Shown in pieces: positions 41,651 through 49,919 of a DNA stretch of 64,000 bases. The notes below the pieces were generated by a model that was not told the DNA's origin, did no database searches, and worked only from the letters and a program-made list of their open reading frames with translations. This stretch comes from Streptomyces luteolifulvus (GTDB lineage: Bacteria; Actinomycetota; Actinomycetes; Streptomycetales; Streptomycetaceae): positions 124,001 to 188,000 of the forward strand of contig NZ_VZRB01000007.1 of the NCBI RefSeq assembly GCF_008806595.1, written 5' to 3'. The translations under genes were made by a program, and so were the position numbers. Numbering within the stretch: the stretch's first letter is position 1; each line of letters starts with the position of its first letter.

Positions 41651-44623
41651 ATGGACGGTGTACCGCAGGTGCCCGAGGTGCCGCGCGTACCGGAGCAGAG
41701 GCGTCCGGACTCCTTCGCGGGGTCGGCGGCTCTGCGCTTCAGCGTGCTCGGACCGGTGCGGGCCTGGCGCGGCGAGGAGCCGCTGGCCACCGGATCTCCC
41801 CAGCAACGGGCCCTGCTCGCCGCGCTTCTGCTGCGTGAGGGCCGCACGGCGACCGCGGGCGAACTGATCGACGCCCTGTGGGCCGATGAGCCCCCGTCCC
41901 AGGCACTGGCCGCGCTGCGGACATACGCCTCACGGCTGCGGAAGGTGCTGGACCCCGGGGTCCTCGTGAGCGAGTCGGGCGGCTACGCGATCCGAGCTCT
42001 CGGCGAGGGTGCGCTGGACCTGGCGGTGGCTCAGGAACTGGCGGCCGGGGCGGAGAAGGCGAAGAACGCCGGGAACCTGTGCCACGCCCGGGAGATCCTG
42101 GGCCGGGCACTGGCCCTGTGGGACGGCGAGGCCCTGGCCGGCGTGCCGGGCCCGTACGCGGAGGCGCAGCGCGTCCGCCTGGAGGAGTGGCGGCTGCAAC
42201 TCCTGGAATCCCGCCTGGACATGGACCTGGAACAGGGCTGTCACGCCGAGGCGGTCTCGGAACTCACCGCCCTCACCGCCGCGCACCCCCTGCGGGAGCG
42301 CCTGCGTGAACTGCTGATGCTGGCGCTCTACCGCAGCGGCCGGCAGGCGGAGGCACTGGCGGTGTACGCCGACACCCGCCGGCTCCTGGCCGACGAACTG
42401 GGCGTCGACCCGCGCCCGGGCCTGAGCGAACTCCAGCAGCGCATCCTCCAGGCGGACCCGGGCCTCGCCGAGCCGTCCGCCCCGCATGCCGAACCCGTCA
42501 CGGCACCGGTCCGCCCCGCCCAACTCCCGGCGACGGTCCCGGACTTCACCGGACGCGCGTCCTTCGTGGCCGAGCTCGGCGAGGTCCTGGCCTCGGCCGA
42601 GGGCCGGGTGATGGCGGTGTCGGCGCTGGCCGGAATCGGCGGCGTCGGCAAGACGACCCTCGCGGTCCATGTGGCCCACCGGGCCCGGGGAGGCTTCCCG
42701 GACGGCCAGTTGTACGCGAACCTCCAGGGCGAGGGCGCCCGGGCGGCCGAACCGGAGACGGTCCTGGGCTCCTTCCTGCGCGCCCTCGGCACACCGGACT
42801 CGGCGATCCCCGACTCGCTGGAGGAACGGGCCGCCCTGTACCGCTCGGTCCTGGACGGCCGCCGCGTCCTGGTCCTGCTGGACAACGCACGCGACGCGGC
42901 CCAGGTACGCCCCCTGCTGCCGGGCACCGAGGGCTGCGCGACGCTGGTGACCTCCCGGGTGCGGATGGTGGACCTGGCCGGGGCGCACCTCGTCGACCTG
43001 GACGTCATGTCGCCCGACGAGGCACTGTCCCTGTTCACGAAGATCGTGGGCGAGGAACGGGTCGCCTCGGAGCGGGAGGCGGCGCTGGACGTGGTGGCGG
43101 CGTGCGGCTTCCTCCCCCTGGCGATCCGTATCGCGGCCTCCCGTCTCGCGGCCCGCCGCACCTGGACGGTGTCGGTGCTGGCCGCCAAGCTGGCGGACGA
43201 ACGACGCCGTCTGGACGAACTCCAGGCGGGCGACCTGGCCGTCAAGGCGACCTTCGAGCTGGGGTACGGCCAGCTGGAGCCCTCCCAGGCACGGGCGTTC
43301 CGCCTGCTGGGCCTCGCCGACGGCCCCGACATCTCCCTGGCGGCGGCAGCGGCCGTACTGAACCTGCCCCCGGACGACACCGAGGACCTGCTGGAGTGCC
43401 TGGTCGACACGTCGCTGCTGGAATCCGCGGCCCCCGGCCGCTACCGCTTCCACGACCTGGTGCGCCTCTACGCGCGTGCCTGCGCGGAACGGGACGAGTG
43501 GCTGCCGGGCGAGCGCGAGGCGGCGCTGTCCCGGCTCCTGGACTTCTACCTGGCCACCGCGGCGGGGGTGTACGCGATCGAGCGGCCGGGAGACCGGCTG
43601 GTGGATCACCTCGCGGCGTCCGAGTACCCCGGGCTGACGTTCGCGGAGCGCCACGCGGCCCGGGACTGGCTGTACACCGAGGCGAACTGCCTGCTGGCGT
43701 GCGCGCGGCAGTCCGCCGCCGGGGCCGGGACGCTGCGGCGGGCCATCGACCTGCTGTGGGCGGCACTGGACCTGTCGGAGTCGGGGGCCAACCCCAGGGA
43801 GTACGAGGCCACGGCCGAGGCGCTGCTCCAGTCGGCTCGGCGCATCGACGCACCGCAGGTCGAAGCGCGCGCCCTGATGACCCTGGCGCACGCGCACGTC
43901 GACGGCGGCCGGTTCGACAAGGCGGACCAGGAAGCCGAGCAGGTGATACGTCTCGCCCGTGAGGCCGACGACCTCCTGCCGGCCGGCTGGGCCCGCAACG
44001 CCCGGGGCATCATCGCGCTCTACCAGAGCCGCAACGCGGACGGTGAGGAGCACCTCTCCCGGGCCATCGAGCACTTCCGGACCCTCGGGGACCGCCCGGG
44101 CGAGGCCAGCGCACTGTGCAACCTCTCCCGCATCCATCTGGCGACCGGGCGGACCCGGAGCGCGGTGGCGCTGGCCCAGCAGGGGATGGAGATCTACGAC
44201 GCGATGGGCAACTCCATGCGGGGCGCCAACGGCCGCTACGCCCTGGGGATGGCCCTGACCCAGAGCGGGCAGCTCGCCTCCGCGACCGACAGGCTCGTCG
44301 AGGCGCTGGAGGTCTTCCGCGAGAGCCGCCAGCGGCTGTGGGAAGGCATGGCCCTGTTCCGGCTGGCGGAAGTGGACATCGCCGCACGGCGCTTCGCGCA
44401 GGCCGCCGCCAACGCCGAGATGGCGCTCACCGTGCTGCGCGGCATCGGGGGCGAGTGGCGGCGCGGCAACGTCCTCACCGTGCTCGGCCATGCCCTCACG
44501 GGCATCGCGCAACTGGACCGGGCCCAGGTCTGCTGGCGGGAGGCCCTGCGTATCTACGAGGACATGGGCTCGCCCGAAGCGTCGGACGTGCGCGCGCTGC
44601 TGTCCCCCGTGCAGACGGTCTGA
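41651..44623 (+). CDS. afsR: AfsR global regulator (SARP-NB-ARC-TPR)
   Basis: 990 residues from the ATG 41651 with GAGGGGG upstream (S. coelicolor AfsR has 993). Order of domains: winged helix DNA-binding (about 30-110, RFSVLGPVRAWRGEEPL...GSPQQRALLAALLL), BTAD (about 118-270), NB-ARC ATPase with P-loop GIGGVGKTT at about 330, and TPR repeats in the last 250 residues. AfsR integrates Ser/Thr kinase signals and activates afsS, which raises antibiotic production. Kinase AfsK is encoded at 49920-52271 and AfsS directly downstream, so the whole module is present. Start at TTG 41624 is possible but less likely. Confidence 0.95.
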   Translation: MDGVPQVPEVPRVPEQRRPDSFAGSAALRFSVLGPVRAWRGEEPLATGSPQQRALLAALLLREGRTATAGELIDALWADEPPSQALAALRTYASRLRKVLDPGVLVSESGGYAIRALGEGALDLAVAQELAAGAEKAKNAGNLCHAREILGRALALWDGEALAGVPGPYAEAQRVRLEEWRLQLLESRLDMDLEQGCHAEAVSELTALTAAHPLRERLRELLMLALYRSGRQAEALAVYADTRRLLADELGVDPRPGLSELQQRILQADPGLAEPSAPHAEPVTAPVRPAQLPATVPDFTGRASFVAELGEVLASAEGRVMAVSALAGIGGVGKTTLAVHVAHRARGGFPDGQLYANLQGEGARAAEPETVLGSFLRALGTPDSAIPDSLEERAALYRSVLDGRRVLVLLDNARDAAQVRPLLPGTEGCATLVTSRVRMVDLAGAHLVDLDVMSPDEALSLFTKIVGEERVASEREAALDVVAACGFLPLAIRIAASRLAARRTWTVSVLAAKLADERRRLDELQAGDLAVKATFELGYGQLEPSQARAFRLLGLADGPDISLAAAAAVLNLPPDDTEDLLECLVDTSLLESAAPGRYRFHDLVRLYARACAERDEWLPGEREAALSRLLDFYLATAAGVYAIERPGDRLVDHLAASEYPGLTFAERHAARDWLYTEANCLLACARQSAAGAGTLRRAIDLLWAALDLSESGANPREYEATAEALLQSARRIDAPQVEARALMTLAHAHVDGGRFDKADQEAEQVIRLAREADDLLPAGWARNARGIIALYQSRNADGEEHLSRAIEHFRTLGDRPGEASALCNLSRIHLATGRTRSAVALAQQGMEIYDAMGNSMRGANGRYALGMALTQSGQLASATDRLVEALEVFRESRQRLWEGMALFRLAEVDIAARRFAQAAANAEMALTVLRGIGGEWRRGNVLTVLGHALTGIAQLDRAQVCWREALRIYEDMGSPEASDVRALLSPVQTV

Positions 44624-44649
44624 CACAGGCTCTGAGGCCGGGCCGCAGC

Positions 44650-44667
44650 GTTCATCATTCGTTTATC
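44650..44667 (+). promoter_or_regulatory. candidate AfsR-binding heptamer pair in the afsS promoter
   Basis: GTTCATC (44650-44656) and GTTTATC (44661-44667) are in direct repeat with an 11-bp centre-to-centre distance, the spacing used by SARP regulators. A third related word, CTTCATTC, is at 44681. They stand about 180 bp before afsS. Confidence 0.65.
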
Positions 44668-44766
44668 GGCGCACGCCATTCTTCATTCAGTCGATCCGTC
44701 GCGTCGGGGGGCAGACGGGTCGCCACAGAGGGCCTCGCACTGACGAACTAGGGTGAGCGGCCCAGG

Positions 44767-44810
44767 AAGGCCCGTCCGGACGCACTCGGGGGAGTGGCTG
44801 GGCGGGCCTT
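44767..44810 (+). other. possible hairpin in the afsS leader
   Basis: AAGGCCCG (44767-44774) can pair with CGGGCCTT (44803-44810), 28-base loop, 39 bp before the start codon of afsS. Could attenuate or stabilise the leader. Confidence 0.4.
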
Positions 44811-44848
44811 GCCGACCTACTGACGAACACATCAAGTGGAGCCAGGAC

Positions 44849-45037
44849 ATGAGCGACGAGCCGGTCATAAAGCCGCAGGACATGCACGCGACGGGGGCGA
44901 CGGACACCAAGGCCGCGGCCGCCGACACCCGGTCCACGGACGGCGAAGCGACCACCCAGGACATGCACGCCACCGACGAGCCCATCACGACGAAGGACAT
45001 GCACGCCACGTCGGAGCCCTTCAGGCCGAAGAAGTAG
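44849..45037 (+). CDS. afsS: AfsS (AfsR2)-like small regulatory protein
   Basis: 62 residues from the ATG 44849 with GGAG nine bases before it; upstream in-frame starts lack ribosome sites. The protein is hydrophilic with three copies of a D-M-H-A-T motif: KPQDMHATG, TTQDMHATD and TTKDMHATS. S. coelicolor AfsS is a 63-residue repeat protein activated by AfsR that acts as a global switch for antibiotic and nutrient-stress genes, without a known DNA-binding fold. The length, the repeats and position after afsR identify it. A strong terminator follows. Confidence 0.9.
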   Translation: MSDEPVIKPQDMHATGATDTKAAAADTRSTDGEATTQDMHATDEPITTKDMHATSEPFRPKK

Positions 45038-45056
45038 GGCTCCTCACAAGGGGATT

Positions 45057-45092
45057 CGGCCGCGGCGGCGCGGAGGGGAGCCGCCGCGGCCG
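45057..45092. terminator. strong terminator between afsS and fadD3-like gene
   Basis: CGGCCGCGGCGGC (45057-45069) pairs perfectly with GCCGCCGCGGCCG (45080-45092), 13-bp stem, 10-base loop. The two flanking genes are convergent. Confidence 0.75.
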
Positions 45093-45108
45093 AGGCGTCC
45101 GCCACGCA

Positions 45109-45150
45109 GCGCCCTGAAGGGGCGCGGGGAACTGCGCGACCAGCCACGAT
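45109..45150. repeat. dispersed Streptomyces hairpin repeat (copy 2)
   Basis: GCGCCCT (45109-45115), AGGGGCGC (45118-45125), followed by GGGGAACTGCGCGACCAGCCACGA. Same hairpin and the same CGCGACCAGCCAC tail as the copy at 37160-37240. Confidence 0.55.
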
Positions 45151-45198
45151 GGCACCGCAGACGGCCGACGACACATCGCGGCACTTCCAGCGGAGCGC

Positions 45199-46806
45199 TC
45201 AGCGGGCCGCCCGCCCCCTCAGCTCGCCCTTCACCACCTTGCCGCTCGCGTTCCGGGGCAGTTCCTCCACGAACTCCACCGCGCGCGGCACCTTGTAGTT
45301 GGCCATCTCCCTGCGCGCCCAGGCCATGAGGTCGTCCGCCGTCAGGACGGCGCCCGCGCGCCGTACCACGTATGCCCTGCCCACCTCGCCGAGCCGCGCG
45401 TCCGGGATGCCGATCACCGCGACGTCCGCCACATCCGGGTGCAGGCCGAGGAGTTGCTCTATCTCCGCCGGGTACGCGTTGAAGCCGCCGACGATGAACA
45501 TGTCCTTGATGCGGTCGGTGATGCGCAGATTGCCCTCGCCGTCCAGCACACCGACATCGCCCGTCCTCAGCCAGCCGTCGTCCCCGAGCACCTCCGCCGT
45601 GGCCGCCTCGTCCTCGTAGTAGCCGCGCATGACGTTGAAGCCGCGGACCAGGATCTCGCCGGGTGCGCCCGGGCCCAGCGGCGCGCCCTGCGCGTCCACG
45701 ACCCTCACCTCCGTCCCGGGGATCGCCCGGCCGGACGTCGACGCGATCACGGACGGTTCGTCGCCGCGGCGGCACATCGTGACGATGCCGCTCGCCTCCG
45801 AGAGGCCGTACGCCGTCAGCACCGTCTCCACGCCCAGTTCACCGCGCAGGCGTTCCACGAGGCGCAGCGGAACCACCGCCGCGCCGGTCACCACCAGGCG
45901 CAGCGCCGACAGGTCGTGGGCGTCGCGGGCCGGGTGGTCCAGCAGCGACTGGTGCAGGGTCGGCGGACCCGGCAGCACGGAAACCCGTTCCGCGGCGATG
46001 TTCGCCAGGACCGTGTCGACGTCGAACACCGGCTGAGGGATCATCGTCGCGCCCCTCATCAGACAGGCGACCACGCCGGCCTTGTAGCCGAAGGTGTGGA
46101 AGAAGGGGTTCACGATCAGATAGCGGTCGCCGGGGGCCAGGCCCGCGAGGTCGCTCCACACCTCGTACGCCCGCAGTGTCTGCGCATGGGTGATCACCGC
46201 ACCCTTGGGGCGGCCCGTCGTGCCGGAGGTGAAGATGATGTCCGAGGGCATGCCCCCGTCGAGCAGCGACACCCGCGCCCGTACCTCCGCGTCACCGACG
46301 CCCTCTCCCCCGGCCAGGAAGTCCTTCCAGGCCAGGAAGTCGGCGGGTGCGTCGTCCGACAGGACGACCACGTCCCGCAGCGCCGGCAGCCCGGGCAGGG
46401 GCCCGTCGCCGGTCCCCTCTCCCGCCGCCCGCCGCAGCGACGCCACGTACGAGGTCCCGAGGAACGTGCCCGTGACGAACAGCAACCGCGCCCCGCTGCG
46501 CCGCAGGACGTACGCCGCTTCACCGCCCTTGAACCGTGTGTTCAGCGGAACGAGCACCGCCCCGGCCGACACCGCACCGAGCGCCGCGACGATCCAGTCC
46601 AGCGAGTTGGGCGCCCAGATGCCCACCCGGTCGCCGGGCCGCACCCCGCGGGCGATGCAGGCGCCCGCCGCGCGTTCCACCCGCGCTCCCAGTTCGGCGT
46701 ACGAGATCCGGGTACGGCCCTCGACGACCGCCTCCACGTCCGCGTGCTGTCGGGCCGCCGACCGGACCAGGCCCGCAAGGGTGCCCCACTCCATGTCTCC
46801 GCGCAC
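45199..46806 (-). CDS. FadD3-like acyl-CoA synthetase
   Basis: 535 residues; GTG 46806 has GGGGAGGGG at good spacing, ATG 46794 is the alternative. ANL adenylation motifs: FTSGTTGRPKGAV (P-loop), FFHTFGYKAGVVACL, AYGLSEASGIVTM, DGWLRTGDVGVLDGEGNLRITDRIKDMFIVGGFNAYP and the catalytic Lys in PRNASGKVVKGEL. The enzyme makes an acyl-CoA from a carboxylic acid and ATP. NCBI-type annotations call this group FadD3 after the mycobacterial cholesterol ring CoA ligase; the substrate here is unknown. Divergent from ltp with two regulon palindromes between. Confidence 0.92.
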   Translation of the reverse strand: MRGDMEWGTLAGLVRSAARQHADVEAVVEGRTRISYAELGARVERAAGACIARGVRPGDRVGIWAPNSLDWIVAALGAVSAGAVLVPLNTRFKGGEAAYVLRRSGARLLFVTGTFLGTSYVASLRRAAGEGTGDGPLPGLPALRDVVVLSDDAPADFLAWKDFLAGGEGVGDAEVRARVSLLDGGMPSDIIFTSGTTGRPKGAVITHAQTLRAYEVWSDLAGLAPGDRYLIVNPFFHTFGYKAGVVACLMRGATMIPQPVFDVDTVLANIAAERVSVLPGPPTLHQSLLDHPARDAHDLSALRLVVTGAAVVPLRLVERLRGELGVETVLTAYGLSEASGIVTMCRRGDEPSVIASTSGRAIPGTEVRVVDAQGAPLGPGAPGEILVRGFNVMRGYYEDEAATAEVLGDDGWLRTGDVGVLDGEGNLRITDRIKDMFIVGGFNAYPAEIEQLLGLHPDVADVAVIGIPDARLGEVGRAYVVRRAGAVLTADDLMAWARREMANYKVPRAVEFVEELPRNASGKVVKGELRGRAAR

Positions 46807-46830
46807 GACCAGCCCCTCCCCATGCAGTAG

Positions 46831-46845
46831 CTGACTACCCGTCAG
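46831..46845. promoter_or_regulatory. regulon palindrome 5 (fadD3/ltp promoter region)
   Basis: CTGACTACCCGTCAG: one inner mismatch, 25 bp upstream of the fadD3-like start. Confidence 0.7.
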
Positions 46846-46857
46846 ATTAGCTGTAGC

Positions 46858-46872
46858 CTGACGACCTGTCAG
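46858..46872. promoter_or_regulatory. regulon palindrome 6 (fadD3/ltp promoter region)
   Basis: CTGACGACCTGTCAG: one inner mismatch, 27 bp from palindrome 5, centre to centre; nearer to ltp at 46950. Confidence 0.75.
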
Positions 46873-46949
46873 CTGCGCGCCGAGGCAGAGCCCGGCGCAC
46901 TACGGCATCACGCGCGCCACCCTGCGGAACCCGCGGAGGTATACCCAGC

Positions 46950-48098
46950 ATGGCCGGACTCAAGGACGCCACCGCCATCGTCGGCATCGGCCAGACCCCC
47001 TTCGCCCGGCAACTCCCCGAGGACGAGAGGACGCTCGCCTGCCGGGCCGTGCTCGCCGCGCTCGACGACGCCGGGATCGCGCCGGGCGAGGTCGACGCCC
47101 TCGCCTCCTACACCATGGAGGAGACCGACGAGGTCGAGCTCGCCAAGGCCGTCGGCTTCGGCGACCTCACCTTCTTCAGCAAGGTCGGGTACGGCGGGGG
47201 CGGCTCCTGCGCCACGGTCGCCCATCTCGCCGCCGCGATCGCCGCCGGGCAGGCGACGGTGGGGGTCGCCTGGAGGTCGCGCAAGCGGGGCAGCGGGCCC
47301 CGGCCGTGGACCAGCACCGCCGTCCAGCTGCCCACTCCGGCCCAGTGGACCCGCCCCTTCGGGCTGCTGCGGCCGGCGGACGAGATCGCCATGCTCGCGC
47401 GCCGCTACATGCACGAGTACGGCGCCACCCGCGACCACCTCTTCAACGTCGCCCTCGCCTCCCGCAACCGGGCCAACCAGAACCCCGCCGCGATCATGTA
47501 CGACCGCCCGCTGACCCGCGAGATGTACATGACCTCCCGCTGGATCAGCGAACCCCTCTGCCTCTTCGACAACTGCTTGGAGACGGACGGGGCATTGGCC
47601 TGCGTGGTCGTCTCACGGGAGCGCGCCCGGGACTGCCGCCGCCCGCCCGTGTACGTCCACTCCGCTGCCCAGGGGCTCCCGGCCCAGCACCACGGCATGG
47701 TCAACTACTGGAACGACGATCCCCTCACCGGACCCTCCTGGACCGCCGCCCGGCATCTGTGGAAGCACGCCGACTTCATCCCCCAGGATGTGGACGTCGC
47801 CCAGATCTACGACGCGTTCACCCCGCTCATACCGCTGTCCCTGGAGGGGTACGGCTTCTGCGGGCGAGGGGAGGGCGGGGCGTTCACCGAGGGCGGCGCC
47901 CTGGAGATCGGCGGGCGGCTGCCCGTCAACACGGGCGGGGGTGGGCTCTCCGAGGCGTATGTCCACGGCTTCAACCTGATCACCGAGGGCGTGAAGCAAC
48001 TGCGCGGGACCAGCACCGCCCAGGTCCCGGGCGCCTCGACCTGCCTGGTCACCGCAGGCGAGGGAGTTCCCACGTCCGCGCTGCTGCTGAGGAGTTGA
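46950..48098 (+). CDS. thiolase-like lipid-transfer protein (Ltp/acetyl-CoA acetyltransferase family)
   Basis: 382 residues, GGAGG ten bases before ATG. Thiolase fold: AIVGIGQTPF, GGGGSCATVAHLAAAIAAGQ, VAQIYDAFTPLIPLSLEGYGFCGRGEGGAF and LPVNTGGGGLSEAYVHGFNLITEG. A Cys is found where thiolases have their nucleophile (GGSCAT). Members with a DUF35 partner include Ltp2, a steroid side-chain retro-aldolase, and SCP-x thiolases. The DUF35 gene follows with two bases between, and the two probably form a complex. Role in the pathway: cleavage of a beta-keto or beta-hydroxy acyl-CoA. Confidence 0.88.
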   Translation: MAGLKDATAIVGIGQTPFARQLPEDERTLACRAVLAALDDAGIAPGEVDALASYTMEETDEVELAKAVGFGDLTFFSKVGYGGGGSCATVAHLAAAIAAGQATVGVAWRSRKRGSGPRPWTSTAVQLPTPAQWTRPFGLLRPADEIAMLARRYMHEYGATRDHLFNVALASRNRANQNPAAIMYDRPLTREMYMTSRWISEPLCLFDNCLETDGALACVVVSRERARDCRRPPVYVHSAAQGLPAQHHGMVNYWNDDPLTGPSWTAARHLWKHADFIPQDVDVAQIYDAFTPLIPLSLEGYGFCGRGEGGAFTEGGALEIGGRLPVNTGGGGLSEAYVHGFNLITEGVKQLRGTSTAQVPGASTCLVTAGEGVPTSALLLRS

Positions 48099-48099
48099 G

Positions 48100-48516
48100 A
48101 TGCTCTCCCCCGTCATCGACCCCGAAGGCGCCGCCTTCTGGCGGTACGCCGCCGAGGGCGAACTCCGCGTCCAGGCCTGCGCCGCGTGCGGCGAGGTCCG
48201 CTTCCCGCCCCGGCCCTGCTGCCCCCACTGCCGGTCCTTCGGCAGCGAGTGGCGCATCACCTCGGGGCGCGGTCGTATCTGGTCGTACGTCGTTCCCCAC
48301 CCGCCGCTCCTGCCGGAGTACGCGGAGCAGGCGCCGTACCACGTCGTGCTGGTCGAGCTCGCCGACGCTCCCCGGATACGGGTCGTCGGGAATCTGGTGA
48401 CGGAAGCAGGTGCACCACTCGGCTCCGTGCCGCCCGAGCGTGTCCGCATCGGTGCCAGGGTGCAGGTCGTCTTCACCGGGGCCGGGCTGCCCCAGTGGAT
48501 TCTGGAGCGGTCATGA
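48100..48516 (+). CDS. DUF35/OB-fold protein, partner of the thiolase-like protein
   Basis: 138 residues; GAGGAG upstream; ATG one base after the ltp stop. A rubredoxin-like zinc ribbon with CAACG and CCPHC (C-x2-C and C-x2-C) at residues 27-42 is followed by an OB fold that binds acyl-CoA (GRIWSYVVPHPPL, VVLVELADAPRIRVVGNLV). DUF35 proteins form a complex with thiolase-like Ltp proteins to supply the CoA-binding part. It overlaps the enoyl-CoA hydratase start by four bases. Confidence 0.92.
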   Translation: MLSPVIDPEGAAFWRYAAEGELRVQACAACGEVRFPPRPCCPHCRSFGSEWRITSGRGRIWSYVVPHPPLLPEYAEQAPYHVVLVELADAPRIRVVGNLVTEAGAPLGSVPPERVRIGARVQVVFTGAGLPQWILERS

Positions 48517-49286
48517 GCGTGCTTCTCACCGCCGACAAGGACTCCGGTGTCGCCGTCATCACCCTCGACCGGCCGGATCGGCTCAACGCCATCGACCTGG
48601 GAATGCGTGACGAACTCGTCGAGCTCTGGCGGGAGTTGCGGTTCGACGACTCCGTACGAGCCGTCGTTCTGACCGGCGCCGGGGAGCGGGCGTTCTGCAC
48701 GGGGCTCGACCGGGACGCCGTGGTGCCGCAGCCGAACTCGCCGTACATGACGGACGATCCGCTGCTGCGGGTCGGGCCCAAGGCCAACGACCTGTGGAAG
48801 CCCGTCGTCGCCGCCGTGTGCGGGATGGCCTGCGGGGGCGCCTTTTACCTCCTCGGGGAGTCGGAGTTCGTCGTCGCCGACCCGACGGCCGTCTTCTTCG
48901 ACCCGCACACCACCTACGGCATGGTCAGCGCGTACGAGTCGGTGCTGATGGCGCAGCGGATGCCGTTCGGGGAGGTCGCGCGGATGATGCTGATGGGGAC
49001 GGCCGAGCGGATCGGCGCCCGTCGGGCCCATGAGTTCGGGCTGGTCTGCGAAGTCACGGAGCCGGGCGGGGCGTTGGCGGCGGCGGTCGCCTGCGCCACG
49101 GTGATCGCCGGGTACCCGGCCGAGGGGGTTCAGGGAACCGTGCGGGCCCTGTGGTCCGCCAAGGAGGCGTCCGTCGCGCAGGGGTTCGCGCAGGCGCCGC
49201 CTCTGATCTCGCTGGGGAACCTGCCCCCGGACCGCCAGGCCGAGTTGTTCGCCGGGCGGCGGTCCGGGGAGTTCCGGGTCAGATGA
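48513..49286 (+). CDS. enoyl-CoA hydratase/isomerase family protein
   Basis: 257 residues, ATG overlaps DUF35 (ATGA). Crotonase motifs: VAVITLDRPDRLNAIDLGMRDEL, AVVLTGAGERAFCTGLDRD, VVAAVCGMACGGAFYLLGESEFVVAD (oxyanion glycines), FFDPHTTYGMVSAYESVLMAQRM. The Glu pair of true hydratases is not clear: the usual E..G..E region reads ADPTAVFFDPHTTYG, so the reaction (hydration, isomerisation or C-C cleavage) is open. Third gene of ltp-DUF35-ech. Confidence 0.9.
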   Translation: MSVLLTADKDSGVAVITLDRPDRLNAIDLGMRDELVELWRELRFDDSVRAVVLTGAGERAFCTGLDRDAVVPQPNSPYMTDDPLLRVGPKANDLWKPVVAAVCGMACGGAFYLLGESEFVVADPTAVFFDPHTTYGMVSAYESVLMAQRMPFGEVARMMLMGTAERIGARRAHEFGLVCEVTEPGGALAAAVACATVIAGYPAEGVQGTVRALWSAKEASVAQGFAQAPPLISLGNLPPDRQAELFAGRRSGEFRVR

Positions 49287-49298
49287 CGGCGGCGTTCC

Positions 49299-49817
49299 TC
49301 AACTCACCGGCTCGGCGTCCGAGTCGGTCTGGCAGTGGTCGATCCGGGCGAGCAGACCGATGTCGTCCACGTCCACGTTCACCCTGGTCGAGTTGTTCGC
49401 CGGGACGTACGCCTGCATGCTCCGCCGGGCGACCGTGTCGGCCTGCTCGTCCACGAAGGTGACGTCGAAGGAGAACGTGCCGGCGGTGGCGTTCGGGTTG
49501 GTGACCGTGACCGTCGCGTACGGGGTCTTCTCGGTCGCGCAGCTGATCAGCCGGACCTCGGCGCTCTGCAGCACCGTCGTCGGCGTGGCGTCGGATCCGC
49601 CCGACCCGCCGCCACTTCCGCTGGAGTCGTCGTCATCGTCGTAGTCGCGATGGCCGCCCGACGAACTGCCGTGGTCCTGGCTGGAGCTGCTGCAGCCGCC
49701 GCCGTCACCGTCGCTGCTCTTGTGGCCGTGGCCACGACTCGTGGAGAAACCGGTCAGTGCGAGGACCACCAACGCCGTGACCGCTGTGAACCTGAGACTG
49801 CGCCCCCGTAGATGCAT
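49299..49817 (-). CDS. secreted low-complexity protein, hypothetical
   Basis: 172 residues. The N-terminus RGRSLRFTAVTALVVLALTGFSTSRGHGH is a signal peptide. Residues 30-75 are Gly/Ser/Asp/His-rich with a run of five Asp. The C-terminal 95 residues (ATVTVTNPNATAGTFSFDVTFVDEQADTVARRSMQAYVPANNSTRVNV) look like a small beta-sandwich, as in Streptomyces secreted FxLYD-like domains. Two Cys may form a disulfide. Function unknown. It is convergent with ech and on the same strand as afsK, 102 bp away. Confidence 0.78.
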   Translation of the reverse strand: MHLRGRSLRFTAVTALVVLALTGFSTSRGHGHKSSDGDGGGCSSSSQDHGSSSGGHRDYDDDDDSSGSGGGSGGSDATPTTVLQSAEVRLISCATEKTPYATVTVTNPNATAGTFSFDVTFVDEQADTVARRSMQAYVPANNSTRVNVDVDDIGLLARIDHCQTDSDAEPVS

Positions 49818-49919
49818 GCCCTCAGGCTAGGGACCGCCTGTCACGATCATGTCACTGTGAATCGACCAGTGTGTGGAGATCACAGGCGTGGCGGTCACCG
49901 GGCGGCCCGGAGGGCCCCC

